NCBI RefSeq assembly: GCF_018687275.1
Contig: NZ_CP061287.1
Location: 1 to 64,000 of the forward strand
Direction of reading: 5' to 3'
Length of the DNA: 64,000 bases
Source: Polynucleobacter sp. MWH-Aus1W21
GTDB lineage: Bacteria; Pseudomonadota; Gammaproteobacteria; Burkholderiales; Burkholderiaceae
Shown here: in pieces, positions 16,091 to 24,637 of the stretch
Position numbering within the stretch: the stretch's first letter is position 1
How the letters are laid out: each line of letters starts with the position of its first letter
Notes under the pieces: model-generated
Told to the model about the DNA's origin: nothing
Database searches by the model: none
What the model saw: the letters and a program-made list of their open reading frames with translations, nothing else
Position numbers and translations under genes: made by a program

Positions 16091-16585
16091 TTGATTCCTC
16101 AAAAAAATCAATTTTCTAAGGTAAATGAATGGGATGAGCCCGAAGAAGAAGTGATTCGGGTTTACAGCAAGGAAGAGATTATTGCGTTGCAGCAAAATAA
16201 CGCTGTAAGGTACCGATCACTTTCTCCTTGGAAAATAGTTTTGGCTCAAGTGCTGATTACGGCTATCAGCATGTTGTTTTGGTCAATTTTTGGGGAGCCG
16301 GTAGGGGTAAGCCTTTATACTCAGTCGGCCTTTTTAGGTGGTTTAATTAGCGTCTTGCCTACAACCCTGTTTTTAGTGAGGTTGGAGTTGGCAAAAAAAT
16401 CGCAAATATTGAATCCAAGAAGTTTTTTAGCAGCATTAGTTTCAGGCGAATTTATCAAAATCGTCGTAACTCTGATGCTGTTTGTTGGGATTGCGTATTT
16501 TGTCCCTGGCGTGCTTTGGGTCCCCCTGTTGGTGACTTACCTGCTTGCCTTGAAGTGTGTTTGGCTAGCGTGGTTGTGGCGCTAA
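16091..16585 (+). CDS. atpI: ATP synthase subunit I (AtpI-like)
   Basis: This 164-aa membrane protein stands at the head of the atp operon, where AtpI is expected. AtpI helps assemble the c-ring and is not part of the final enzyme. There is a charged N-terminal region of about 45 residues followed by four hydrophobic segments (from WKIVLAQVLITAISMLFW onwards). The start is TTG at 16091, with CGGGG just upstream. The next in-frame Met lies inside the first membrane segment, so TTG is the only sensible start. Confidence 0.82.
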   Translation: MIPQKNQFSKVNEWDEPEEEVIRVYSKEEIIALQQNNAVRYRSLSPWKIVLAQVLITAISMLFWSIFGEPVGVSLYTQSAFLGGLISVLPTTLFLVRLELAKKSQILNPRSFLAALVSGEFIKIVVTLMLFVGIAYFVPGVLWVPLLVTYLLALKCVWLAWLWR

Positions 16586-16625
16586 GTAGTGACAATTGAG
16601 ATTGAAACAAAGGACTAGTTAAGAG

Positions 16626-17501
16626 ATGTCTAGCGAAGTAAACCAAGCCCACGGGGCAGCAGAACAAATGACGCCAACGGCGTACATTTCTGAGCATTTA
16701 CAAAACCTCAACAACACAGGCGGACCACAGTCGTCCATCATTGATTTCAGCATCATTAATTTAGATACGATTTTTTGGGCGTCCCTCATGGGCTTGCTCG
16801 CTGTATTTATTTTGTTGATCGCAGCGCGTCGTGCAACTCCTGGCGTACCAGGTCGTTTCCAGTGCTTCGTTGAAATGATTGTTGAAATGGCAGAGACACA
16901 ATCTAAGAGCATTGTTCACGGCGATCGTTCTTACATCGCCCCGCTTGCGCTATTTGTATTCTTTTGGATCATCTTGCTCAACACCTTGGACTTAGTGCCG
17001 GTGGATTGGGTGTTGGGCGTAAATCATTTCATTGAGAGTTTTGGCGTGCACGTGCCACACCATAAAGTTGTTCCAACAACTGACCTCAATGCAACGATGG
17101 GCATGTCTATGTCCGTCTTGCTCTTAGTTTTCTTTTATAGCTTCAAAGTAAAAGGTTTTGGCGGCTTCTTGCATGAGCTGGTTTCTGCCCCATTTGGCGC
17201 GAAGTGGTACTTGGCCCCATTCAACCTCGCCTTGAACATCATCGAATATCTTGCTAAAGGTGTTTCATTGGGAATGCGACTTTTCGGCAACATGTATGCC
17301 GGCGAGCTGGTCTTCTTATTGATCGCATTGCTAGGTAGTGTGTGGACATTTAATTTAGATTTATCCCTGTTCGGATTGGTGGGTCATGTTATTGCTGGAT
17401 CAGCTTGGGCCATCTTCCACATTTTGGTTATTTTGTTGCAAGCCTTTATTTTCATGATGTTGACCTTGGTCTACATCGGGCAAGCGCATAGCCATCACTA
17501 A
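16626..17501 (+). CDS. atpB: ATP synthase Fo subunit a
   Basis: Subunit a forms the proton half-channels against the c-ring. The 291-aa product is polytopic and carries the essential arginine in the KGVSLGMRLFGNMYAGEL motif. It starts at ATG 16626 after an AAGAG-like ribosome site. It lies second in the operon atpI-B-E-F-H-A-G-D-C. Confidence 0.96.
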   Translation: MSSEVNQAHGAAEQMTPTAYISEHLQNLNNTGGPQSSIIDFSIINLDTIFWASLMGLLAVFILLIAARRATPGVPGRFQCFVEMIVEMAETQSKSIVHGDRSYIAPLALFVFFWIILLNTLDLVPVDWVLGVNHFIESFGVHVPHHKVVPTTDLNATMGMSMSVLLLVFFYSFKVKGFGGFLHELVSAPFGAKWYLAPFNLALNIIEYLAKGVSLGMRLFGNMYAGELVFLLIALLGSVWTFNLDLSLFGLVGHVIAGSAWAIFHILVILLQAFIFMMLTLVYIGQAHSHH

Positions 17502-17546
17502 GATTTTTATTTTTAACTTATCTCTTTAACTTCAGGAGTCAGCAAC

Positions 17547-17813
17547 ATGCAACAATTTCTCGCAAACATTCAAGGTTTCACAGCAATCGCTATCGGCATC
17601 ATCATCGGCCTCGGCGCGATCGGTGCTTGTTTAGGTATTGCATTGATGGGCGGTAAGTACATCGAAGCTTGTGCACGTCAACCAGAATTGATGGAGCCAC
17701 TCCAAACTAAGATGTTCCTTTTGGCTGGTTTGATCGACGCGGCGTTCTTGATCGGCGTTGGTGTTGCAATGTTGTTTGCTTTCGCAAACCCACTGCTCGC
17801 AGTTATTAAGTAA
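17547..17813 (+). CDS. atpE: ATP synthase Fo subunit c
   Basis: Subunit c is the two-helix hairpin that makes the rotor ring. The 88-aa protein has glycine-rich helix 1 (GIIIGLGAIGACLGIALMGG), the polar loop RQPEL and helix 2 with the carboxylate aspartate in GLIDAAFLIGVG. No sodium-binding signature is evident, so proton coupling is assumed. CAGGAG precedes the ATG. Confidence 0.96.
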   Translation: MQQFLANIQGFTAIAIGIIIGLGAIGACLGIALMGGKYIEACARQPELMEPLQTKMFLLAGLIDAAFLIGVGVAMLFAFANPLLAVIK

Positions 17814-17876
17814 TTGTTTTGGCGTGGATGACCAAGGTGTCATCCAACTGTTCTCAACAATACTGAAAGGAATATC

Positions 17877-18347
17877 GTGAATCTGAACGCGACCCTATTC
17901 GCGCAAATGATCGTTTTCTTCGTCTTATGGTGGGTTGTTGCACGCTTTGTGTGGCCACCGCTTGTTAAGGCGTTAGATGAGCGTTCAAGCAAAATTGCTG
18001 ATGGTTTAGCTGCTGCCGAGCGCGGTAAAGAAGCACTCGCATTAGCCAGCAATGAAGCTGAGCAAGAATTAACTAAAGCACGCCAAGAAGGTGTTCAACG
18101 TGTTGCCGAAGCTGAAAAACGTGCACAAATGTCAGCCGATGAAATTCGCGCTAACGCACAAGCTGAAGCCGCTCGAATCATTTCTCAAGCTAAGCAAGAT
18201 GCAGATCAACAAGTAACGCGCGCTCGTGAAGTGCTGCGTGCTGAAGTTGCTGTTCTCGCTGTTAGAGGCGCTGAGCAAATTTTGCGTCGTGAGATTGATG
18301 CAAAAGCCCACGGCCAATTGCTTGATCAACTAAAGGCAGAACTTTGA
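17877..18347 (+). CDS. atpF: ATP synthase Fo subunit b
   Basis: Subunit b is the peripheral stalk. The 156-aa product has one N-terminal membrane helix (LFAQMIVFFVLWWVVARFVW) followed by a long Ala/Glu/Gln-rich coiled-coil helix that binds delta. The start is GTG at 17877 with GAAAGGA just upstream. It ends one base before atpH. Confidence 0.94.
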   Translation: MNLNATLFAQMIVFFVLWWVVARFVWPPLVKALDERSSKIADGLAAAERGKEALALASNEAEQELTKARQEGVQRVAEAEKRAQMSADEIRANAQAEAARIISQAKQDADQQVTRAREVLRAEVAVLAVRGAEQILRREIDAKAHGQLLDQLKAEL

Positions 18348-18348
18348 T

Positions 18349-18885
18349 ATGGCTGATTTAGCCACTATTGCACGTCCTTATGCGGAAGCGCTTTTTCAAA
18401 GCGCCAAGCCAGCTGAGCTTGCCGGTTGTTTGGAGCAGTTAAACGAATTGGCTCAGCTTGCTGCTTTGCCAGAAGTTGCTGCTTTGTCAAACAACCCAAA
18501 AGTATCTGCTGATGATTTAAGTAAGTTACTTTCTGGCATGGTTAAGACCAAGCTTGATGGCAAGGTTGCCAGCTTTTTAAATCTTGTAAATCAAAACCAC
18601 CGCTTAGCAGCCGTTCCTGAAATTGCACAGCAATTTGAAGCAATGAAGAACAAGAGCGAAGGCGCAGCAGAAGTAAATATTACCAGCGCATTCCCTTTAG
18701 AGGGTTCTGCGTTAAATGATTTGTTGTCAAGTTTGAAGAAGCGCTTTGGGGGTAAGGAATTGCGCCCAACTATTCAAGTTGACCCAACATTGATTGGCGG
18801 AGTTCGCATTCAGGTTGGCGACGAAGTAATGGATAGTTCAGTTAAGGCCCAGTTAGCTCAAATGCAAGCAAGTCTTGGCGCATAA
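18349..18885 (+). CDS. atpH: ATP synthase F1 subunit delta
   Basis: Delta joins the peripheral stalk to the top of F1. The 178-aa protein begins with TIARPYAEALFQSA and contains the C-terminal signature DPTLIGGVRIQVGDEVMDSSVKAQL. It follows atpF by one base. Confidence 0.95.
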   Translation: MADLATIARPYAEALFQSAKPAELAGCLEQLNELAQLAALPEVAALSNNPKVSADDLSKLLSGMVKTKLDGKVASFLNLVNQNHRLAAVPEIAQQFEAMKNKSEGAAEVNITSAFPLEGSALNDLLSSLKKRFGGKELRPTIQVDPTLIGGVRIQVGDEVMDSSVKAQLAQMQASLGA

Positions 18886-18930
18886 GTGATCCCTATTAAG
18901 AACATACGAAATAAGACCCAGGAGTAAGTA

Positions 18931-20472
18931 ATGCAACTCAACCCTTCCGAGATCAGCGAGCTGATCAAAAGCCGAATTAGCGAATTGGGCGTTGACTCCC
19001 AAGTTCGTAACGAAGGCACTGTTATTTCAGTGACCGACGGTATTTGCCGCGTACATGGCTTGTCAGGCGTTATGCAGGGCGAAATGTTGGAGTTTCCAAA
19101 CAACACTATCGGCCTCGCGTTAAACCTTGAGCGTGATTCTGTTGGTGCCGTAGTGTTGGGTGAATACACCCATATTAAAGAAGGCGACCCAGTGAAATGT
19201 ACTGGCCGCATTTTGGAAGTTCCAGTTGGCCCAGAGTTACTCGGTCGCGTTGTAAACGCGCTCGGTCAGCCGATCGATGGCAAAGGCCCAATTAACACCA
19301 AGTTAACTGACTTTATTGAAAAAGTTGCTCCTGGCGTTATTGCACGTCAATCTGTTAGCCAGCCAGTACAAACTGGTTTGAAGGCGATTGATGCGATGGT
19401 TCCTATTGGTCGCGGTCAACGTGAGTTGATCATTGGCGACCGCCAAACTGGTAAGACAGCTGTTGCGGTTGACGCGATCATTAACCAAAAAGGTAAAGGC
19501 GTTTATTGCGTTTATGTGGCGATCGGTCAAAAAGCTTCTACTATTGCTAACGTTGTTCGCAAGCTCACTGAATTGGGTGCGATGGAGTACACCGTGGTTG
19601 TTGCGGCGAGTGCTTCTGAGTCTGCAGCGATGCAGTACCTCTCTGCCTACGCAGGTTGCACCATGGGCGAATACTTCCGTGATCGCGGTGAAGATGCATT
19701 AATTGTTTACGATGACTTGACCAAGCAAGCAGTTGCTTATCGTCAAATCTCCTTGTTGCTCCGCCGCCCACCAGGCCGCGAAGCTTATCCTGGCGACGTT
19801 TTCTACCTCCACTCACGCTTGCTCGAGCGCGCTGCTCGTGTAAATGCTGAATACGTTGAGAAGTTCACTAACGGTGCAGTAAAAGGCAAAACTGGTTCTT
19901 TGACCGCATTGCCAATTATTGAAACTCAAGCCGGTGACGTTTCTGCATTCGTTCCAACCAACGTAATTTCGATTACTGACGGTCAGATCTTCTTGGAAAC
20001 TGACTTGTTTAACGCTGGCGTACGTCCTGCGATTAACGCCGGTATTTCTGTATCCCGCGTTGGTGGTGCTGCACAAACTAAAGTTATTAAGAAATTGTCT
20101 GGCGGTATTCGTACCGACTTAGCGCAATATCGTGAATTGGCAGCGTTTGCGCAGTTCGCATCTGATCTTGACGAAGCAACCCGCAAGCAGCTCGAGCGTG
20201 GTCGTCGCGTTACTGAATTGTGTAAGCAAGCTCAATATAAGCCACTCCAAGTTTGGGAAATGGCTGCTTCACTCTACGCTGTGAATAACGGCTACTTCGA
20301 TGACCTCGAAGTGAAGAACGTATTGGCCTTCGAAAAAGGTTTGCAAGATCATTTGAAATCTAAATACGCTGACTTAGTTGCACGTATTGAAGAAACCAAA
20401 GACTTGAGCAAAGATGACGAAGCTGCTTTGCGCGCTGCTATTGAGGATTACAAGCGTTCTGCCTCTTTCTAA
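18931..20472 (+). CDS. atpA: ATP synthase F1 subunit alpha
   Basis: Alpha carries the non-catalytic nucleotide sites of F1. The 513-aa protein has Walker A GDRQTGKTAVAVD near residue 170, YDDLTKQAVAYRQISLLLRRPPGREAYPGD and the usual C-terminal helical domain. CAGGAGTAAGTA precedes ATG 18931. Length and motifs are standard. Confidence 0.97.
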   Translation: MQLNPSEISELIKSRISELGVDSQVRNEGTVISVTDGICRVHGLSGVMQGEMLEFPNNTIGLALNLERDSVGAVVLGEYTHIKEGDPVKCTGRILEVPVGPELLGRVVNALGQPIDGKGPINTKLTDFIEKVAPGVIARQSVSQPVQTGLKAIDAMVPIGRGQRELIIGDRQTGKTAVAVDAIINQKGKGVYCVYVAIGQKASTIANVVRKLTELGAMEYTVVVAASASESAAMQYLSAYAGCTMGEYFRDRGEDALIVYDDLTKQAVAYRQISLLLRRPPGREAYPGDVFYLHSRLLERAARVNAEYVEKFTNGAVKGKTGSLTALPIIETQAGDVSAFVPTNVISITDGQIFLETDLFNAGVRPAINAGISVSRVGGAAQTKVIKKLSGGIRTDLAQYRELAAFAQFASDLDEATRKQLERGRRVTELCKQAQYKPLQVWEMAASLYAVNNGYFDDLEVKNVLAFEKGLQDHLKSKYADLVARIEETKDLSKDDEAALRAAIEDYKRSASF

Positions 20473-20489
20473 GAGGGCTCGCATAAATC

Positions 20490-21359
20490 ATGGCAAGCAC
20501 AAAAGAGATACGATCTAAGATCAAGAGCGTGCAAAACACGCGCAAGATCACGAAGGCAATGGAAATGGTCGCCGCATCCAAGATGCGTCGCGCCCAAGAG
20601 CGTATGCGTAATGCGCGTCCATACGCTGAAAAAATTCGTGAGATTGTTGCTAACCTTTCAAAAGCAAATCCTGAGTTCCGCCCTGCTTACATGGCAACTC
20701 GTGAAGTGAAGAAAGTTGGCACGATTTTGGTTACTACAGACAAAGGCCTGTGCGGCGGTTTAAATACCAACGTCTTGCGTTTGATTGCTAACCAAGTGCG
20801 CGATTTGCAAGAAAACAATATTGACATTGCGTACACCGCAATTGGTTCAAAAGGTTTGCAATTTTTGAATCGCTCAAAAGCAAAACTTATTTCTCAAACA
20901 ATTCAGATTGGCGATACGCCGCATTTGGATGTTTTGATTGGCGCAATTACTGCCCAGTTGGAAGCGTTTGAGCGTGGCGAGATTGATGCCGTTTATTTGG
21001 CGTACACCCGCTTTGTAAATGCAATGAAACAAGAGCCTGTTTTAGAAAAACTCTTGCCTTTGGAGGCAGAAGCCTTGACTCCGGAAGAGCAAACAGGCAA
21101 TTCTTGGGATTACATCTACGAACCTGATGCAGAGTCCATTTTGAATGGCCTGCTTAAGCGTTACTTTGAGGCAATGATTTATCAGGCTGTTGCTGAAAAC
21201 ATGGCTTCTGAGCAGTCTGCACGCATGGTCTCAATGAAGGCCGCTTCAGATAATGCGAAGAACGTAATTGGCGAATTGCAATTGGATTACAACAAGACAC
21301 GACAAGCTGCTATTACTAAAGAGCTGTCAGAGATTGTTGGCGGAGCGGCTGCGGTTTAA
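20490..21359 (+). CDS. atpG: ATP synthase F1 subunit gamma
   Basis: Gamma is the rotating central shaft. The 289-aa protein starts with ASTKEIRSKIKSVQNTRKITKAMEMVAASKMRRAQ and ends with the conserved C-terminal helix YNKTRQAAITKELSEIVGGAAAV. It lies between atpA and atpD as expected. Confidence 0.97.
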   Translation: MASTKEIRSKIKSVQNTRKITKAMEMVAASKMRRAQERMRNARPYAEKIREIVANLSKANPEFRPAYMATREVKKVGTILVTTDKGLCGGLNTNVLRLIANQVRDLQENNIDIAYTAIGSKGLQFLNRSKAKLISQTIQIGDTPHLDVLIGAITAQLEAFERGEIDAVYLAYTRFVNAMKQEPVLEKLLPLEAEALTPEEQTGNSWDYIYEPDAESILNGLLKRYFEAMIYQAVAENMASEQSARMVSMKAASDNAKNVIGELQLDYNKTRQAAITKELSEIVGGAAAV

Positions 21360-21414
21360 GCGGTCAGCGTTTAGGAATACGAAAGAATTCAGGAATTAAA
21401 AGCGGAGAAATGCG

Positions 21415-22815
21415 ATGAGTAACGGAAATATCGTGCAGTGTATCGGTCCAGTGGTGGACATTCAGTTCCCACGCGACAAAATGCCAAACATTTATGATGC
21501 ATTGACATTAGTTGAAAGCAGCGAAAAATCATTTGCTGAAAAAGGCTTGACCTTTGAAGTTCAGCAACAAATCGGTGACGGCGTAGTTCGCGCGATTGCC
21601 ATGGGCGCAAGCGATGGTTTGCGCCGCGGTATGGAAGTGAAATCTACAGGCAAGCCAATTTCTGTGCCAGTTGGTCCAGCAACTTTGGGCCGTATCATGG
21701 ACGTTTTGGGTCGCCCAATTGACGACGCAGGTCCGATCGCTACTGAAGAGCGTCGCGCTATTCACCAGCCAGCGCCTAAGTTTGATGAGCTCTCACCTTC
21801 TGTTGACTTGCTCGAAACCGGTATTAAGGTTATTGACTTAGTTTGCCCATTCGCTAAAGGCGGTAAGGTGGGCTTGTTCGGTGGTGCGGGTGTTGGTAAG
21901 ACCGTGAACATGATGGAATTGATTAACAACATCGCTAAGCAGCACTCTGGTTTGTCAGTGTTTGCTGGTGTTGGTGAGCGTACTCGTGAAGGTAATGACT
22001 TCTACCACGAGATGAAAGAATCTAACGTTATCGACAAAGTGGCAATGGTGTTTGGTCAGATGAACGAACCTCCAGGCAACCGCTTGCGCGTTGCGTTGAC
22101 TGGTTTGACAATGGCTGAAGCATTCCGTGACGAAGGCCGTGACATTTTGTTCTTCGTTGACAACATCTACCGTTACACATTGGCCGGTACTGAAGTTTCT
22201 GCGTTGCTCGGTCGTATGCCTTCTGCTGTGGGTTACCAACCTACATTGGCTGAAGAGATGGGTAAATTGCAAGAGCGTATTACTTCTACTAAGACTGGTT
22301 CTGTTACATCTATTCAGGCCGTTTACGTTCCTGCGGATGACTTGACCGACCCGTCACCAGCTACAACCTTCTTGCACTTAGACTCCACAGTTGTGTTGTC
22401 ACGTGACATCGCTGCATTGGGTATTTACCCAGCGGTTGATCCATTGGATTCAACCAGCCGTCAGCTCGACCCACAAGTGGTTGGTCAAGAGCACTATGAA
22501 GTTGCTCGTGACGTACAGATGACATTGCAGCGCTACAAAGAATTGCGCGACATTATTGCGATTTTGGGTATGGATGAATTGTCCCCAGAAGACAAATTGG
22601 CTGTATCACGTGCTCGTAAGATTCAACGTTTCTTGTCACAACCTTTCCACGTTGCTGAAGTGTTTACTGGTTCACCAGGCAAATACGTTCCATTGAAAGA
22701 AACTATCCGTGGCTTCAAAATGATCTGCAGCGGCGAATTGGATCACTTGCCAGAGCAAGCGTTCTACATGGTGGGCTCAATTGATGAAGCCATCGAGAAA
22801 GCCAAGAAGCTTTAA
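21415..22815 (+). CDS. atpD: ATP synthase F1 subunit beta
   Basis: Beta carries the catalytic sites. The 466-aa protein shows Walker A GGAGVGKTV near residue 160, GERTREGNDFYHEM with the catalytic glutamate, and LFFVDNIYRYTLAG. The last element reads NIYRYT where most homologues have NIFRFT, a conservative change. It starts at ATG 21415, 55 bases after atpG. Confidence 0.97.
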   Translation: MSNGNIVQCIGPVVDIQFPRDKMPNIYDALTLVESSEKSFAEKGLTFEVQQQIGDGVVRAIAMGASDGLRRGMEVKSTGKPISVPVGPATLGRIMDVLGRPIDDAGPIATEERRAIHQPAPKFDELSPSVDLLETGIKVIDLVCPFAKGGKVGLFGGAGVGKTVNMMELINNIAKQHSGLSVFAGVGERTREGNDFYHEMKESNVIDKVAMVFGQMNEPPGNRLRVALTGLTMAEAFRDEGRDILFFVDNIYRYTLAGTEVSALLGRMPSAVGYQPTLAEEMGKLQERITSTKTGSVTSIQAVYVPADDLTDPSPATTFLHLDSTVVLSRDIAALGIYPAVDPLDSTSRQLDPQVVGQEHYEVARDVQMTLQRYKELRDIIAILGMDELSPEDKLAVSRARKIQRFLSQPFHVAEVFTGSPGKYVPLKETIRGFKMICSGELDHLPEQAFYMVGSIDEAIEKAKKL

Positions 22816-22827
22816 TCTAGGGAAATT

Positions 22828-23244
22828 ATGTCAACCATACGCGTCGATGTAGTAAGTGCTGAGCAGTCTATTTTCAGCGGGGAGGCTAAGTTTGTTGCAC
22901 TTCCTGGCGAAAGTGGTGAGCTCGGCATTTTGCGCGGCCACACTCCTTTGATTACACGTATTCGTCCAGGCTCAGTTCGTATTGAAAAAGCTGATGGTGA
23001 CGAAGAGTTTGTATTCGTAGCAGGTGGCTATTTAGAAGTTCAGCCAGATCACGTTACTGTATTAGCGGATACCGCTATTCGTGGGCATGATCTTGATGAA
23101 GCTAAAGCTATTGAAGCCAAGAAACGTGCCGAAGAAGCGATGCAAAATCGTGGCACTGACTTTGATTTGGCCTTGGCCCAGTCTGAGTTTGCAATGGCAG
23201 CTGCGCAGTTGGCTGCAATTGCTCGTTTCCGTCGTAAAAAGTAA
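22828..23244 (+). CDS. atpC: ATP synthase F1 subunit epsilon
   Basis: Epsilon is the inhibitory and coupling subunit at the base of the shaft. The 138-aa protein has the beta-sandwich part (ALPGESGELGILRGHTPLITRIRPG) and a C-terminal two-helix region. It ends the structural part of the operon. hemE follows within about 15 bases. Confidence 0.95.
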   Translation: MSTIRVDVVSAEQSIFSGEAKFVALPGESGELGILRGHTPLITRIRPGSVRIEKADGDEEFVFVAGGYLEVQPDHVTVLADTAIRGHDLDEAKAIEAKKRAEEAMQNRGTDFDLALAQSEFAMAAAQLAAIARFRRKK

Positions 23245-23259
23245 CAGCCGGTCATCTCC

Positions 23260-24372
23260 TTGCTGTTAAACGATCGGTTTTTAAAGGCCTGCCTGGGCGA
23301 AGCGGTTGATCAAACACCGCTTTGGCTCATGCGCCAAGCCGGCCGCTATCTCCCTGAATACAACGCTACACGCGCTAGAGCCGGAAGTTTTCTAGGGCTC
23401 GCAAAAAATCCTGCTTATGCTACTGAAGTAACACTTCAGCCTTTGGATCGCTATCCATTGGATGCGGCTATTTTGTTCTCCGATATTTTGACCATTCCCG
23501 ATGCAATGGGATTGGGTCTGAAATTTACGGCTGGCGAAGGCCCAAGCTTTGAGCACCCCCTTCGCACAGAAGAGGCGGTTAAGAAATTACGTGTAGCTGA
23601 TATGGATCAGCTCAAATATGTTTTTGATGCCGTCTCTGAAATTCGCAAAGCATTGATGCAGGATGGTAAGCAACGCGTCCCATTGATTGGCTTCTCCGGA
23701 AGCCCATGGACATTGGCTTGCTACATGATTGATGGCTCCAGCGCAGATGATTTCCGTCATGCCAAAACCATGATGTTTAGCCGCCCTGATTTGATGCAAC
23801 ACATATTGGATATCAACGCACAATCTGTTGCCGACTATTTAACTGAGCAAGTAAAAGCTGGTGCACAAGCATTGATGATTTTTGATACCTGGGGCGGGAT
23901 GCTTCCAGATGGTTGGTATCAAAAGATGTCTTTGGCGTCTATGCAAAAAGTGATTGCTTTGTTGCCTCGTGAGCATGAGGGTAGAAAAATTCCGGTGATC
24001 ATGTTTACTAAAGGTGGCGCAATTTGGCTCAATGATATGGCGCAAGTTGGTGCCGACGTGATTGCAATTGATTGGACTATGTCACTTAGTCGCGCAAGAA
24101 AACAATTGCTCGCTCTGAATAAGCCGTTGGCATTGCAAGGCAATCTAGATCCGCTAATCCTGTTTGCAGAGCCAAAACAAATCGCGGAACAAGCAAACCT
24201 TCTTCTTGAAGATTTGGCGGGCGCACCAGCCCTTAAATCTGGTTTACATCCTTTAGATGGCCATGTGTTTAATTTGGGCCACGGCATTTCTCAGTTCACC
24301 CCTCCTGAGAGCGTCACCGCACTGGCAGAAGCCGTCATTAATCGCTCTAGGGCACTTAGGGCAAAGTCGTAA
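23260..24372 (+). CDS. hemE: Uroporphyrinogen decarboxylase
   Basis: HemE removes four carboxyl groups from uroporphyrinogen III to give coproporphyrinogen III in heme synthesis. The 370-aa product has PLWLMRQAGRYLPEY near the N-terminus, the substrate-binding GFSGSPWTLACYMIDG and the C-terminal FNLGHGISQFTPPE. The start is uncertain. The TTG at 23260 is the first standard start in the likely region, but no ribosome site is visible. An ATC at 23254 would give MSLLNDRFL if read as the initiator. It is probably co-transcribed with the atp operon. Confidence 0.93.
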   Translation: MLLNDRFLKACLGEAVDQTPLWLMRQAGRYLPEYNATRARAGSFLGLAKNPAYATEVTLQPLDRYPLDAAILFSDILTIPDAMGLGLKFTAGEGPSFEHPLRTEEAVKKLRVADMDQLKYVFDAVSEIRKALMQDGKQRVPLIGFSGSPWTLACYMIDGSSADDFRHAKTMMFSRPDLMQHILDINAQSVADYLTEQVKAGAQALMIFDTWGGMLPDGWYQKMSLASMQKVIALLPREHEGRKIPVIMFTKGGAIWLNDMAQVGADVIAIDWTMSLSRARKQLLALNKPLALQGNLDPLILFAEPKQIAEQANLLLEDLAGAPALKSGLHPLDGHVFNLGHGISQFTPPESVTALAEAVINRSRALRAKS

Positions 24373-24637
24373 TACTAAGTGATCGCTAACTTGCTGCCAA
24401 AATTTTTAGTGAAAGTTATGCACAGTTAGCAACAAAATTCGAAATTCAGTGAGATTGCGATTAAAGATGAAAATTCACTTTCGAATACCTATATAAGTTA
24501 TTGATAAATATAAGAAATTACCAAAAAGCTTTAAAAGGGTGCAAAAACGGAAAGCTGATAAATTAGCTTATAAATCAGAATCCTTGGATGATATCCACAG
24601 ACTTATCCACAAGCAAAATAGAGATTTGAAGTAAATC
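24373..24637. other. AT-rich gap with DnaA boxes upstream of priA
   Basis: A 265-bp gene-free AT-rich stretch. It holds two perfect DnaA boxes, TTATGCACA (24416-24424) and TTATCCACA (24603-24611), plus ATATCCACA (24591-24599), one base off consensus. The last two are close together, 26-46 bp before the priA start. No terminator hairpin after hemE is obvious. Confidence 0.6.

Noticed and set aside
24373..24637. A second replication origin before priA
   Set aside because: There are only two perfect boxes and no triplet element or dnaA/dnaN flanks. The dnaA-dnaN gap is far better, so I keep this only as a regulatory or titration candidate.
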